Shown here: piece by piece, positions 44,576-56,860 of the stretch
Numbering within the stretch: position 1 is the stretch's first letter
How the letters are laid out: every line of letters begins with the position of its first letter
From: Anniella stebbinsi
Taxonomy: Eukaryota; Chordata; Lepidosauria; Squamata; Anniellidae
Direction: 5' to 3'
Assembly: GCA_029215795.1 (NCBI GenBank)
Contig: JARDYH010000003.1
Coordinates: 89,436,609-89,500,608, forward strand
DNA: 64,000 nucleotides
Translations under genes and position numbers: made by a program
The notes under the pieces: generated by a model
Told to the model about the DNA's origin: nothing
The model's database searches: none
What the model saw: only the letters and a program-made list of their open reading frames with translations

Positions 44576-45710
44576 GCATTTTTGCAATGGTTATGCATGT
44601 GTAAATTCTCCTTTGAGACTACATTCCCCCAAGAAGTGCTTTGGCTTCTCCATTCTGCTTCTGTCATTCTGTCATTAAGTTCCCTCTCCCAATTTTGCTT
44701 TTGCAAGATTACACGTATCGGTTGTTTCCAATATTATTGTATATACTAGCCAATGAACCCAGCTTCGCATGAGTTAGACTAATCCTTGGTTTGATGCAGA
44801 GAAGCTTCAAGTAAACTTACACAGCTGTCTGTGCTGGACACATTGTTTTCACCATGTCTGAGTAAAGCCGTGCTCACTGGCACTTGTAGTTATGGCCCTT
44901 GCTATAGTGCCCCCCTAAAGCCCCCTGAGGGAAGGGTCTGTCCACTCTATTCTCTTGTATTTTAAAAACAAAATAAGAGGTGCATAACCCTAGGGTTCCT
45001 TCAGTATGCATGCTGAGCTTCCAGTGCCCAACTTCCATGGTCTTGGTGCTATGGTACTAACAGACACACATTTTATTACCAAAGATTACTGTGGCCCCTT
45101 CTGCTTTCCCTCAGCCATTATCTTTTCAAAAGGTGTCAATGTCCAATTCATATTTGTACCTCTTCTTGTATTTTGCATATAACTTCCTATTTGCAGATAC
45201 TGAAAAAAATGGAAGCTGAGTATTTGGGTTTAATCTGAACATTTGATAAAATTCAACAGTTATTAAGACTGAAGTAATATACACACTTATCTGAGCATAA
45301 ACCCCATTGAATACAGTGGAACATATTTCCCAGTAGACATGTATAGGGTTGTGCTGTAAAGCTAATTATACTAGTTCTTACCCATTTACAAAAAAATCTC
45401 ATGTTTCTCTTGGCCGTTGAAATCTTGCCCCATTTATTACCAGTGCTAAAGGTGAGATATCTGGAGTTAGAAATGATCTGTATTGTTATGTTTATTATTG
45501 TATCGCTGATTCCATTAGATTGAGCTCTTTTTCTTTCTTGGGGACTACTCTATATCCATTCAGATAAAGGCCTTTCCACTTCTATTTGCTCTACCACCCA
45601 GGGTGTAATGAGCAGCCCTGCATTGATTTTGTAACTGGATGTGTCCTCCCAGCATGTGTCCAATACATTCAGCAAAAGATACCTGCCATAACCACAGCAT
45701 CTGCCTGACA
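44576..45710. other. No gene recognised
   Basis: Unassigned, largely AT-rich sequence with no convincing reading frame. Confidence 0.35.
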
Positions 45711-45727
45711 TATATTAACTTTATATT

Positions 45728-45868
45728 TTATTATTACATTTATATGCTACCTTTGCTCCATCATGGAACTCAAGGTGACTACATGGGATTCCCAGGTGGT
45801 CTCCCCTCCAAGCACAAACTAGATCCAAACCTGCTTAGCTTCAGCAAAGTGGCCATCTCATGTGCCTT
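45728..45868 (-). repeat. 5S rRNA-derived SINE fragment
   Basis: On the minus strand the stretch GAAGCTAAGCAGGTTTGGAT followed by AGTTTGTGCTTGGAGGGGAGACC and CACCTGGGAAT corresponds closely to the 3' half of 5S rRNA (GAAGCTAAGCAGGGTCGGGC, GTACTTGGATGGGAGACC, CGCCTGGGAAT). It is followed by an L2-like tail toward 45728. This is the SINE3-type arrangement, and the copy is degraded. Confidence 0.7.
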
Positions 45869-45876
45869 CAGATGGT

Positions 45877-46436
45877 GGCCTGATCTACACTACTGCTTTG
45901 TAGCAGTATGGAAGTGCACTGATAACTAGGCTGACCAGATAAAATCCAGGTCAGGTCTCATGTAACTTTAACAGTTGTAGAGAAAAGGGAATTTCAGCCA
46001 GTGTCATTTGTATGCAATTAGTTCCTGGTGAAATTCCCTCTTCATCACAACTGTTAAAGTTGCAAGCACTATACTAGAGTGACCTTATACAAAAGAAGCA
46101 GGGCCCCTGCAACTTAAACTGTTGTGATGAAAAGGGAATTTCACCAGGAACTAATTGCATACAAATGACCCTGGCTGAAATTCCCTTTTCTCTACAACTG
46201 TTAAAGGTACATGAGCCCTGACCTGGATTTTATCTGGTCAGCCTACCGATAACTGTTGGGGCACATTACACATTCCATATACTGCTTTCATAGTGTTATT
46301 CCTGCTTTGTATTCAACATTACCCCAAATACTGCAGTAAATGTCATTGTGTGTCCTACGAGGTATAAATGTGCAAGAGCGATATAGTGTTACTATGATGG
46401 GATCGTAATGATTTGACACAAGGTGTAGATCTGGCC
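45877..46436. mobile_element. MITE, GATCTACAC-end family member (interrupted)
   Basis: The left end GGCCTGATCTACAC and the right end GTGTAGATCTGGCC are inverted. A hAT MITE interrupts it at 45927-46245. Without that insert it would be about 240 bp, close in size class to 62165-62293. No target duplication was resolved. Confidence 0.65.
45927..46245. mobile_element. hAT MITE, inverted dimer, copy 6 (nested)
   Basis: Ends are TAGGCTGACCAGATAAAATC and the inverse, GGTCAGCCTA. Flanks CTGATAAC (45919-45926) and CCGATAAC (46246-46253) match at 7 of 8 bases. The central relic TAGAGTGACCTTATAC is present. It is non-coding. Confidence 0.88.
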
Positions 46437-48331
46437 AAAGTCACAAAAATTACAAAAACGGTGGTAAATTGCTATGCTTAATTGGTTGGTGATCTTCTTC
46501 CCCATTAAACCCTCTTCTTGGAAAAGCTCTGCAGCTTTTTCCAGAAAGCAGGGGCAATTCCAATTCTGGGTGTAGCATATTTTCCATTTGTATGGGATCA
46601 TCCCAAATCTCTCATAATCTGGCCTGGAATGTTTTATGGCTGTCATATGGTACAAATAGCATTAGTCAACATGATGCATCTTGTAGTAACCATTCCAAAG
46701 TGGGGATGGTACCACTAAGAGAGGCTACGGCTTTCGTAGGCCAACTTTGTTTAAACAAACAAAAAGTGGAATTGATTCATGTCTTTATGAATCCCCACTG
46801 GGCTTGGCTGTTTTCATGACTAATTTCTTTCACTAACCACAGCGTCACAGCCTCTGACCTTACAACAGCGAGCAGGCTGTAGGAAAACATGGGCTTGATG
46901 CGAGAGGGCATGCTTTAGCTCATGCGCCAAGTCCCCCGTGGCTTGTTAACTCTCTGCACAAATAGCCCTAGTCAAATGAAGTTGTTAAATTGCTAAGGAT
47001 GGCAAGCAGCATAACCTGACTTCCATGAAGATTGGTGTGCCAAAACAAAATGCAATCAAATGAAATGAAAATGTACAAGAGAGAGGCATGCTTAGGGTAA
47101 GCCCAAGGTTTGCAAAAGTACAAAAAGAAAATTAGGAAGGAAAGATTAAAGCAGGGAGGGAAGTAAAGTTAGAAGAGCATATTGTGCTCTGTGCTTGCCC
47201 CCCCATGCATGAAAATAGAAGTGCTCTCATGCCCCTGATTGTATTCACCATTCACCACATGGACTATGAGAAAATTGTCCACCAGCTGTTTTCTTTGGAG
47301 GCTTTGCACAGATCTACGCAATGACTAATTGGTACACATTACCGGAATAGGACACAGTTTGTCCATCAATAATACCCTATTCATTTTCACCTTAGAAAAC
47401 GGCTGCACACGCTAGATAACAGCATTGAACTTTGTTTAAATGAGCGCAAGTAAAGTTCCAGAGAATAAAGCTACCGTTTTAGGAATAAATACCTCCTTAT
47501 GGGAGGAAGGTTGTAGGACTTTGAATTATGCTGTGTTCTTCTCCCATCAGGATATATCCTGTCAAAGAATTAATTTATTTGTGTGGAGGAGAGAACCACA
47601 CTGAGATAATCAAAGATCTACTTTCATGTCCTCTCTGTTCCTCAATCTCTCTCTCTCTTTCTCTCTCTCTGCGTCTCTCTCTCTGTCTGTCTTTTTGGAA
47701 TCAAAAGACGGCTGAAATTTTATAGTGTTCACTGGGGAAATTTATATGTTGTCTGTCAAAAGCCAAAGCAACAACTTAAAGCTTTGAACAAGGTGTTTTT
47801 TCCACATCTGGATTTGTGGCTAGTGAATATGAACAAACTGGCCAAGGTAGCAAAGAACTGTCTTATAAAATGGAACTCTACAGCAAACATCTCATGTACA
47901 TATATGTAGTTTAGGGTTCTAAGAGATGACACTTAACGTTATGAATTTTATCATCCCCTATTGTAAGATGTTTCTTGGGAGCCTGTGGTTACACTTGGTC
48001 ATTTGCATCATCAAATGCACAGAGGGCACAAATCCACAAGGATCCATCCAGAATGACATTTTCAAATATGTGAACAAAGAACTATGTCTGTTGTTGTTGT
48101 TGTTGTTGTTACTATTTTATTTTTATTGTGAATTTAACAAAACAAAACAGAAAACAAATCATGAAAAGAAAACAAAAAAGAACAGAACATTACATGCATA
48201 AAATTATCATTATTCTGTAAAGTATAACATTATTTTTAAAAGGAGGGGATTATGCATAAATTCCAAGAAAAGCTGAGCAAATATCCATATATTTATCCAC
48301 TCAGGAGTTGTGCCTATATACCACCTGTTCA
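46437..48331. other. No gene; two microsatellites
   Basis: A TC-rich run lies at 47641-47692 and a TTG run at 48088-48110. The rest has no assignable repeat or frame. Confidence 0.4.
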
Positions 48332-49350
48332 AATCATAGAATCATAGAATAGTAGAATTGGAAGGGGCCTATAAGGCCATCAAGTCCAACCCCCAGCTCA
48401 ATGCAAGAAACTACCTTAAAAAATACCTGAAAGATGGCTGTCCAGCTGCATCTTGAGGGCCTCTAGTATAGAAGAGCCCACAACCTCCCTAGGTAATTGG
48501 TTCCATTGTCGTACTGCTCTAACAGTTAGGAAGTTTTTCCTGGTGTCCAGCTGGAATCTGGCTTCCTGTAACTTGAGCCCATTATTCCGTGTTCTGCATT
48601 CTGGGTTGATCGAGAAGAGATCCTGGCCCTCCTCTGTGTAACAACCTTTCAAGTATTTGAAGAGTGCTATCATGTCTCCCCTCAGTCTTCTCTTCTCCAG
48701 GCTAAGCATGCCCAGTTCTTTCAGTCTCTCCTCATAGGGCTTTGTTTCCAGACCCCTGATCATCCTCGTTGCACTCCTCTGAACATGCTCCAGCTTGTCT
48801 GCATCCTTCTTGAAGTGTGGTGCTCAGAACTGGATGCAATATTCAAGGTGGGGCCTAACCAGTGCCAAATAGAGGGGAACCAATACCTCGCACGATTTGG
48901 AAGCTATATTTCTATTAATGCAGCCCAAAATAGCATTTGCTTTTTTTCCAGCCACATCACACTGTCGGCTCATATTAGTGATCCCACCCAATTTTGTGTC
49001 ATCTGCAAATTTGATAAGCATTCCCTGCACCTCCTCGTCCAAATCATTAATAAAAATGTTGAGGAGCATTGGGCCCAGAACTGAGCCCTGTGGAATCCTG
49101 CTCGTTACCTCTCCCCAGTGTGAGAAGGTACCATTGATAAGCACTCTTTGAGTCTGACTCTGTAGCCAACTGTGGATCCACCTAATAGTTGTTCCATCTA
49201 GCCCACTTTTCACTAGTTTGTCAATCAGAATGTCATGGGGCACTTTGTCAAAAGCTTTGCTGACATCAAGATATACTTTGTCCACAGCATTCCCATGGTC
49301 CACAAGGGAGGTTACCTGATTAAAAAATGAGATCAGATTTGTCTGGCAGG
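48332..49350 (-). pseudogene. CR1-clade LINE ORF2 remnant
   Basis: On the minus strand the frame shows VYLDVSKAFDKVPHDIL (motif A), IPQGSVLGPMLLNIFINDL (motif B) and KFADDTKLGG (motif C). Without the usual following segment it then passes to GKKANAILGCINRN...LVRPHLEYC, implying an internal deletion of the thumb region. A second frame continues [20 protein letters not shown] to the carboxyl end. The 3' end has the ATTCTATGATTCTATGA repeat characteristic of CR1. The 5' part, including the endonuclease, is absent. Confidence 0.85.
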
Positions 49351-49369
49351 ATTTGTTCTTGAGCTGCCC

Positions 49370-49604
49370 ATTGGGGTGGGGGGGAGTAGTTTGAAGTGTT
49401 TTTTTTTAACTTACTTGTGGTGGAGCATAATTGCGCTCCCATCTCTATTTGACAAAAAAAAAAATGGCACCCGCAACATCCCTCATGACTTACGGGATGA
49501 AGCGTGGGTGTGTGCATGCAGGGGGATGATCCTGGAAGCAGGTAAGCCCAGGATCCTCCCCCTCCCTCCCGGAAGGCTCATAGGTGTAGATGAGCCCAAA
49601 GTCC
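49370..49604. mobile_element. 3' half of a MITE like 41925-42475
   Basis: It shares AACTTACTTGTGG, GGCACCCGCAACATCCCTCATGACTT-type spacing and the end CGGAAGGCTCATAGGTGTAGATGAGCCC with the right half of 41925-42475. The left half is missing where it abuts the CR1 remnant. Confidence 0.55.
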
Positions 49605-50624
49605 ATACATCCCAACCTACACTCCACCATACTGGAAATGAATTCTGACTGAATTCTAACACATCATTTGGCTGCCATCAGGTCTAGTCTGCCGCTGCAC
49701 TGGGGTATGTGCAGATGGGTATCTTTATAATACAAGTGTAGGCAGGGAAAGGGCTCTATTTCAATGTTGCACTTACAATAGGACACACAGCTCAGCCTTA
49801 AGGATGTTTGAAGCATAGAGAGATGCAAACATCGGAAAAGCATTTAAAATGTCTACTTGGGTATTTTTCTTCTATATGTTTATGATCTGGCATTGGACCG
49901 TGGTGCAATTCCTTGTCATGCAGGAATCCAAGTCTACTTGGGGAATATACTGTTGGCAGTGGAAATTTCTCGCATGCAAAAAAAAGAAAAACAGAGCACT
50001 TATTTTATTGTAAACGATGGATGAGTATGAAGTACAATAATCAGCTAATAAAAGAGACAATGAGAGTGCACTTCAAAAGATGTTTATTACTATAAGCTGA
50101 ATGCAGAGAGGACCGATATGACAGAAGATCCAAATTTGGCCCTAATTTGCATCAAAGGCAAGGATGCTCATGAATTTGCCTTTTCTGAAATTCTGCCTAG
50201 ATTTTGAAGTTATGAATTATTTGATCTTGCTTTCAAAGTGGAGACGATGCATTAGGAATCTCCCGTGGTTCCATGGTTCAGTTTTCACATTATATCCAGA
50301 GCACTGTGCATGCACAATTTGCCAAAGTTTCCACTTCTTTCACTTGATTTGTGCCTCCCCCACCCCACATTACCACTGAGCATATGCGCATTGGCAAAAT
50401 GCTGTAAAAAGATGTACGTTTGCATCAAGAAATGTATGGGTAGTGTTTTATTGATGCACAGGTGCATACTTATGCATTGATAAAGTTCAGCAAAAAGTGA
50501 ACTTGGGGTGAACAAATATATGACTGTATCAAGATCCATTTATTGTGATGTTTTAATAATGTGCAAGAGTGCATGTATGTACTCATAAAGCTCCACACAA
50601 AAAATCTCAATGGAGCATCTCTGC
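49605..50624. other. No gene recognised
   Basis: Unassigned AT-rich sequence. Confidence 0.35.
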
Positions 50625-50745
50625 TAATCTGTTGCAGCCACACACAAAAAACCAAAAACAAGGAGTCTTGTAGCACCTTAAAGTCTAAGGTATTTGCTAT
50701 GGGAAGAGCTTTTGTGGACTTGAATCCACTTTATCAGATGTCATC
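50625..50745. repeat. Dispersed repeat fragment
   Basis: The stretch CTAATCTGTTGCAGCCACAC, then GTCTTGTAGCACCTTAAAGT, then GACTTGAATCCACTTTATCAGATG resembles a dispersed repeat I recall from reptile genomes. A piece in the same style occurs at 57027-57060 (TTAGCTGCATCAGTCTGTTTC). I cannot name its class with confidence. Confidence 0.4.
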
Positions 50746-51734
50746 TAGAATTAGGGATGTCTGTCACTGGAAAATCCAGTTCTCTTTTGACTTGATGGAG
50801 TTCTGTGGCATGTATAACTCAATTTGCATTTGTGAGCCAAGCTGCAGGCTTTTCTTCAAACTCCAGTAACATTTTTGCACATTTTATTTTGCAATTCTGC
50901 AATTTGCACAAATGCCCAAGCGATGTGCTCAAATCATGGTCAAATTTACACAAATTCGACCATAATTTGTGCAAATAGCTCAGAAATTTGTGCAAATTGA
51001 AGAACCTGTGGGGAAAATGCGTAAAATGCTCGGGAAATCTTCAAACAGGCCCAATTCTGTGCAAAGCAAGTTGGATGCCACAACAAGAACCAGGGGGCAA
51101 ACCTAGGAAAACTCATCAAACTCTACCCATAAACTTATTTCTCTGACACCACAATCTAGTTTTGGCAGGTATAGATGAAGGGGTGGAGAAGAAAAACGTT
51201 AGTAATAAGATCAGAGGGAAATGAAATGACAGAAATACTATTACATTGAAGCTTAGATGTATGTATTATAATATGTAATATCTATGTAATATAATTACAG
51301 TGACTACTCACAAACTAGTGATGGCAAACATCCTGCTATTACAAGTTAATTACACTGATAATTATCTTATTAATGCCAGAATGTCACTGCACTTATTCTA
51401 CATACATCTAAGTTCTAATGTGATCAGCATTGTCTGTATTATTTTGCATTTCTTGATCTCTGGTCTCACTGCTAACATTTTTTCCTACCTCCTACATTTT
51501 TTTCCCACCTCCAAAGCATTCTTGGAAAAAGAGCTGGCCGTTAAAATTAGCTGCTGCTACCATAGAAAGGTAAGCCGCACACACCCTGCAATAAGTGATG
51601 AATGAGTATAGGTGGGAAAACAAAGTAACCTTTTTCATAAGTATCTGTTACTCCAGGCATTGTTTTGCAACAAATGAAAAATGAACCAAGCGGGGGCTAT
51701 TGAGCTCAATTTTTCATTTCTGCTAAAACAAAGA
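50746..51734. other. No gene recognised
   Basis: There are runs rich in TTTGCACAAAT-type palindromic words at 50900-51000. No frame of interest. Confidence 0.35.
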
Positions 51735-52190
51735 CGTTTATTTATTTATTACATTTCTATATCACCCAATAGCCAAAGCTGTCTGGGTGGTTTAACTCTA
51801 AATTTTTACCTCTACAATTTATTTAATTCTTTTCTCGTTCCAGATTCAAGATCTCTGAGTATTTTGTGTTGCTTCTTCTTCTTCTTCTTCTTCTTCTTCT
51901 TCTTCTTCTTCTTCTTTATTACATTTATATACTGCCCCATAGCCGAAGCTCTCTGGGCAGTTTACAAAAATTAAAACTTTGGACGTTAAAAATCAATATA
52001 CAAAATTTAAACGCATAAAAGTAGACAACATATAAAAACAGTATACATTTAAAACAACTGCGAACTCTCAGCTAGGCCTAAATATAGTTCTGGGTTCAAT
52101 TAAAAACTCAGTACATGCTGTTAAATGGTAAGTGCCTGAGAGAGGAGGAAAGTCTTGACCTGGCGCCGAAAAGACTCTTAGTGGAGACTA
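51735..52190 (-). repeat. L2-clade LINE 3' end, minus strand
   Basis: Two tail-like blocks (51737-51800 and 51918-51965, CCCCATAGCCGAAGCTCTCT) are the inverse of the L2 3' hairpin at 8430 and 61030. A stretch to 52180 ends with the inverse of the ORF2 end (AAGTCTTGACCTGGCGCCGAAAAG). A CTT microsatellite at 51871-51916 lies between them. The two tails suggest two insertions or a duplication. Confidence 0.65.
51871..51916 (+). repeat. (CTT)n microsatellite
   Basis: An uninterrupted CTT run of about 15 units between two L2 tail blocks. Confidence 0.9.
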
Positions 52191-52201
52191 ATATTTAAAA
52201 T

Positions 52202-52336
52202 AGCCTTCCCCAACCTGGTGCCCTCCAGATCTTTTGGCCTACAACTCCTAGCATCCCTGACCATTTGCCATAATAGCTGGGGCTGATGGAAATTGAACAC
52301 CAAAAATATGGAGGCCACCAGGTTTAAGGAAGGCTG
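52202..52336. mobile_element. Palindromic MITE (full copy)
   Basis: It begins AGCCTTCCCCAACCTGGTGC and ends CACCAGGTTTAAGGAAGGCT, an inverted pair, with CCTACAACTCCTAGCATCCC and a partner inside. It is the full-length reference for the family halves elsewhere in the window. Confidence 0.7.
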
Positions 52337-52339
52337 GGG

Positions 52340-53689
52340 TAGAACAACAACAAATATTAAAACCGAAATTAGTCTTTATACACATTATGAAGAGATATTC
52401 TATTTTTCAGCCAGAGTTTCCTCCTTCATGAGTTCTTCGGTTTTCTGTGATCGGCTGTGCCAATAACATACCACAAATGCTTAACTGCTCACATCTGTGA
52501 GCAGAAGATAAATGTCTCCCCATTCACTCTTGGTTCAGAAGCATACTTCTGCTTGGCCAAGAGCTTTAATGACCAGCTGAGTGTGAAAGTGTGTGTGCCA
52601 TAAGTTCATGATCGACCTACAGGGTCAGACTCAAGCTTTCTTTTAAAATGCCTGTGTGCATTGCTTACCTAACACCCCCATGAAGTTAAGCTCCCTTTTC
52701 AGAAGTCTGGCCAGCTGTCCCCTAGGCATAATGTGTGCATTGAGACAGATGGCCTGAGTATTTGGCAAGCATATGTAGGCTGACCTGTGAGGTGTTCCAG
52801 GTCACCTGCATCACCGTAGCATGGAATGGCTTGCAATTCATGCACGTGCGGCTCGTGCCCATGAGAAAAACCAATTTCATCGAGTACGTTGGGCAGTCAA
52901 CTGATAGGAAAGCATTCCAGTGCACCTCTAATCATTGGCGAGCAATGTGCTGGGGAAATGGATACAGCAAGCAAAAGGACTGAGCAAACAGTGAGCCAGG
53001 TGTCAGGTGACATGAGCTGGATATATCGTCTTGGCCTCTGAACTATTCCTGTGGCACAGAAACCTGGGACATAAAAATCCTCTTTGATGGATCTCATAAG
53101 TGACTCACATGTCTAACCTTGAGTCTTCGGGAGGTTGGGATTTCTTGAATGGCCCCTTTGTCCACTGTACATCTGAGAAGACACGGAACTAAATTCAAGC
53201 TCTGTGCATTAGGCAGGAAGAAAGTCGCATGTGTTATACTGATTTTGGCAAGAGCTTCTTAGACATAGCTATATGGCCCTTATATACAATTGTTAATCCT
53301 ATACGAGCAAGCTCTTTTTCGTTCTGCTTGAGGAATTAGTTGCATTCCAAGAAGGGTGGTTAAAAGGGATTCTTGCTATATCTGAGGAAAGATCACTGCT
53401 CCCCAAATATACTAGACTAGGAAGATCAGTTCTGTATTTTGGCTACATATGAAAAGATATTTTACAGTAGGGCAGAAATCTGGTAAAAGATGCTCCCCTT
53501 TCATAGAACTTCTTTCACTGCAAGTAAATGTGTTCCTTTGATGTATTGTTTTACTCTTTCTTTTGCTGTCTCCTGCTAAAGCAGCCTTCATCTGTAAAGA
53601 TTCAGATCGTTACCTCAGACAAAGGCAAACAGTTTTATTTAGAATAACTGAAAGCATTATGTAATTCATGAATTATCATTTTGAAAGAC
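52340..53689. other. No gene recognised
   Basis: A plus frame of about 73 codons at 52762-52983 has no domain I recognise and no gene context. The rest is unassigned. Confidence 0.35.
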
Positions 53690-53697
53690 CTTAATAG

Positions 53698-54422
53698 TAG
53701 GGATGTGCACTGGATCGGATCCAATCCACGATCCGAATCCGATCCAGGGGGAAATCGGATAAATTATCCGATTTCCGATCACACCGCTGGATCGGCCGAT
53801 CCAATCCAAACCGATCCGAAAAGGTTCCAATCCAGTTCGGATGGATCGGCAGGGCTGTCCACGGCGCGCTTACCTTCCAGGGACGTCCGCTCCCATCCAG
53901 CGCCGGCTGCTACTGTGAGCGGGCTTCACGGCCTGCTCCAGGGTGGCACGCACCCTGGAGCAGGCCGCGAAGCCCGCTTGCAGTAGCAGCCGGCGCCGGA
54001 CGGGAGTGGACGTCCCTGTAAGGTAAGCAGTGGCAGGGGGAGGGGGTTACCCCCCCGGGATGTCCGCTTCCATCCGCTGGCACTCGCGGGCACCAGCAGA
54101 TGGAAGCGGACGGCCCCGAGGGGGGTAGGGAGCGAGGGGGAGGGGGCTTACCTGCCGGGGCCATCCACAGCAGACAGCCCTGGGGGGAGGGAGTTAGGCC
54201 CCCCCTCACCCACCCGCCGCCATTTTTCCTCATAGACTTGCATTGCAATGCAAGTCTATGGGGGGGGAAATGGCGGCCGATCCAAAAATTTCCAATTTTT
54301 GGATCGGGATCGGACTCGATCTGGTCCGGGGGGCCTCCGATTTTGTCCAATCCGATCCGTGACAAAATTGGAGGTCCCGATCCGGGTCCCGATCCGATCC
54401 GGGGGGTCCGTGTACACCCCTA
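53698..54422. mobile_element. Non-autonomous hAT element with 8-bp TSD
   Basis: It begins TAGGGATGTGCACTGGATCG and ends GTGTACACCCCTA. The perfect duplication CTTAATAG lies at 53690-53697 and 54423-54430. It is the shorter sibling, in opposite orientation, of 8539-10070: the left end equals the inverse of that element's right end, and the right end the inverse of its left end. It has one GC-rich palindrome (about 53865-54030) instead of an array, and the shared TGCATTGCAATGCA palindrome at 54239-54255. It has no coding capacity. Confidence 0.93.
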
Positions 54423-54436
54423 CTTAATAGGATGTG

Positions 54437-54515
54437 GCAGTCTTCCCCAACTGATGCCCTCCAGATGGGAGTTGAAGTCTAATACATCTGCAGGGCACCA
54501 GTTTGGGGAAGGGTG
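54437..54515. mobile_element. Palindromic MITE, internally shortened
   Basis: Ends CAGTCTTCCCCAACTGATGCCC-like and GGGCACCAGTTTGGGGAAGG are inverted. The central ACTACAACTCCC part is mostly deleted. Confidence 0.55.
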
Positions 54516-54519
54516 GAAT

Positions 54520-56274
54520 ATGAGATGGGGATGGGTAGTGTAAAAATGTACAACACAATCCATTCTTCCCAAGGCTGGAGATCCTAGGCATGGGCAAACT
54601 ACCCTATCCCAACTCATTGGTTGCTCATGAAACCTCACGCTCCTGCTCACAAAACTGTGTGAGCTTCTTGTCAGCTCGGCCAGCATCTGATGAGGGGGCC
54701 ATCCACCATCTTCACAAGCTGTCACCATTTTGTGCAAAAACACAGGGTGGCCTCTTCCAGGAAGGGAATGTTGTGTCAAGGAGTCCCCTCGAAGAGGCCA
54801 AGCCAACAATGATAGCCTATGGTGTCCCCATCACTGCATGCCAAACAATTGCTCTTTCCTTCTTGTAAGGAGGAAAGGACAAGCATTTCCCATGCTGCAG
54901 GAGCAGCGACTCCCACCAGCTGTCAAGGCCTCATTGTGGTCTCCTTCCTTGCAATGACAGAGATCTCTTGCTTGACAGCATTGAGGGCAGATGGCTCCTG
55001 GGTGCTTGCCGAGCCCCAGAGGGCTCGATAACTGGGTTTGTCAGCACCCTGTGGCTTGGTAAACAGGGTCAGGGGGCAGATGCATGGGAGTCCACCAGGC
55101 TCCCAGACCCTAGCAGGCACTCACAACATCCCTAAGATCCACCACAGCAGCCCAAAACCTTGCACAGCTTGATGGAATTCTCCAAATGCCATTTCAAAGC
55201 TTGTTCGGACTTGAGTCCATATCAGATTGTGAGCTTTTTTTTTCTTTTTGCACAAACATCCATACATATTTTTGTGCCAAATGTATGCATCAGTTGTGCA
55301 CATCTTTGAAACGTATGCATTCTTCTTCCATTGTTTAAAGCATATTTCTGTGCATTTTCAAAAGTATTCATTTTTTCATCCGCATGTTTCAAATGTATGT
55401 TTGCTGTTGAGGGCGAGGTTGTAGGGACACAAATCACTTTGCAAACTTGGAAATGTACAGCATTCCCTCAGGTGGAATAAACTGAGCTGTACGTGTTGAA
55501 TCCTTGCCTCAGTTTTTGATTGAAGTCTTCACAAAGAATAAGACCAAAAGTGCCCCACTGGTCTCAGCTAAATTTAAAATAACCATTCCTTCTATTTTAT
55601 CAAGGCAGAAAACATAATGGCACTCAACAATAAGCGATGAAAACAGTTCACATCCAAAATCGGAATAACCCCCCCCCCCCTTGAAATGCAGCGGCCCAGT
55701 AAAATGCAACACATCTTCAAGGAACTGGAAGCGTGGGTGAGTTCTCCACCTCTGGGGGGGGGGGGAGAGAGAGTGAGCCCAACTCTGCACTTGAAACCTC
55801 TATTCATTACACCTCAGTCCCTGAATCTAGCATTTCAATAATCCTATTCACACAATCAGTCAAATGTGTGAAGGCACATACTGCATAGAGACCATGGGGA
55901 TGCATGGGCTGGGCCCTCCCAAAGTTGTCATGCCCACTAACCCTGCCACCTCCACTCCTGACAGTTGCAAATGGAGCTTCTCATGATCGGGGACACAGGC
56001 CCCCAATACTCTTTGTGCCTTTTGTGCTCAGCAAATCTCAGGACCGGAGCTATTATGCACCCCCATTTCAGCGAAGATGTTTGGTTGTTGCCAGTGGCAG
56101 GTAGCAGATGTGGGCATGAGTTGAAAAGTTGTCACTTGAGCCCATGGCAAAGTGACCACAGTGACTACTTCTTTAGTCAAGCAAGCTTGAGCTTAAATAC
56201 ATTGGATTCTCATCAGCATGAGCCAAAGATGGTGTGAGATAACCATGCAATCCTATACATGTCTACTCAGAGAT
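54520..56274. other. No gene recognised
   Basis: Contains C and G runs near 55670-55681 and 55754-55766. Short frames here have no domain resemblance. Confidence 0.35.
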
Positions 56275-56860
56275 GTGGCTAGCCTGGCCTCCATTGGCAG
56301 GGAGTTCCAGAGCCAAGGAGCAGGTATTGAGACGGCCCTGTCTTCATTCCCACCAAATGTGCCTCCATTGTGGCTAGGGTGACCATATGAAAAGAAGGAC
56401 AGGGCTCCTGTATCTTTAACAGTTGCATAGAAAAGGGAATTTCAGCAGGTGTCATTTGTAGGCATGCAGCACCTGCTGAAATTCCCTCTTCATCATAACA
56501 GTTAAATCTGTATGAGCCCTGTCCTCTTTTGTATCTGGTTACTCTAAAGAGGGCTGGGCTCGTGCAGCTTTAACTGTTGTGATGAAGAGGGAATTTCAGC
56601 AGGTGCTGCATGCATACAAATGACACCTGCTGAAATTCCCTTTTCTATACAACTGTTAAAGATACAGGAGCCCTGTCCTCCTTTCCATATGGTCTCCCTA
56701 ATGGTGGAAGGATGGAGAGAAGGGTCTCACCTGAGAATCTTAAAACCCTGTTGGGCTCTTATGGGAAAATGCACTCTGTTAAATAGCCAGGTCCCAAGTT
56801 GTTTAGGTCTTCATAAGTCATAGCCTATTTAGAATTGCAAGTATTATTCCTTTCCTATTG
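56275..56860 (+). repeat. Dispersed retroelement-like fragment, interrupted
   Basis: The outer parts (GGCAGGGAGTTCCAGAGCC, GAGACGGCCCTGTCTTC and, after the insert, GTTTAGGTCTTCATAAGTCA) resemble one continuous dispersed reptile repeat, split by the hAT MITE at 56375-56700. I cannot assign its class. Confidence 0.4.
56375..56700. mobile_element. hAT MITE, inverted dimer, copy 7 (nested)
   Basis: Ends are TAGGGTGACCATATGA and CATATGGTCTCCCTA. Flanks ATTGTGGC (56367-56374) and ATGGTGGA (56701-56708) match at 6 of 8 bases. It is the GTATCTTTAACAGTTGCATA subfamily. It is non-coding. Confidence 0.82.

Noticed and set aside
52762..52983. 73-codon frame as a conserved exon
   Set aside because: No recognisable domain, no splice context and no neighbouring exon; left unassigned.
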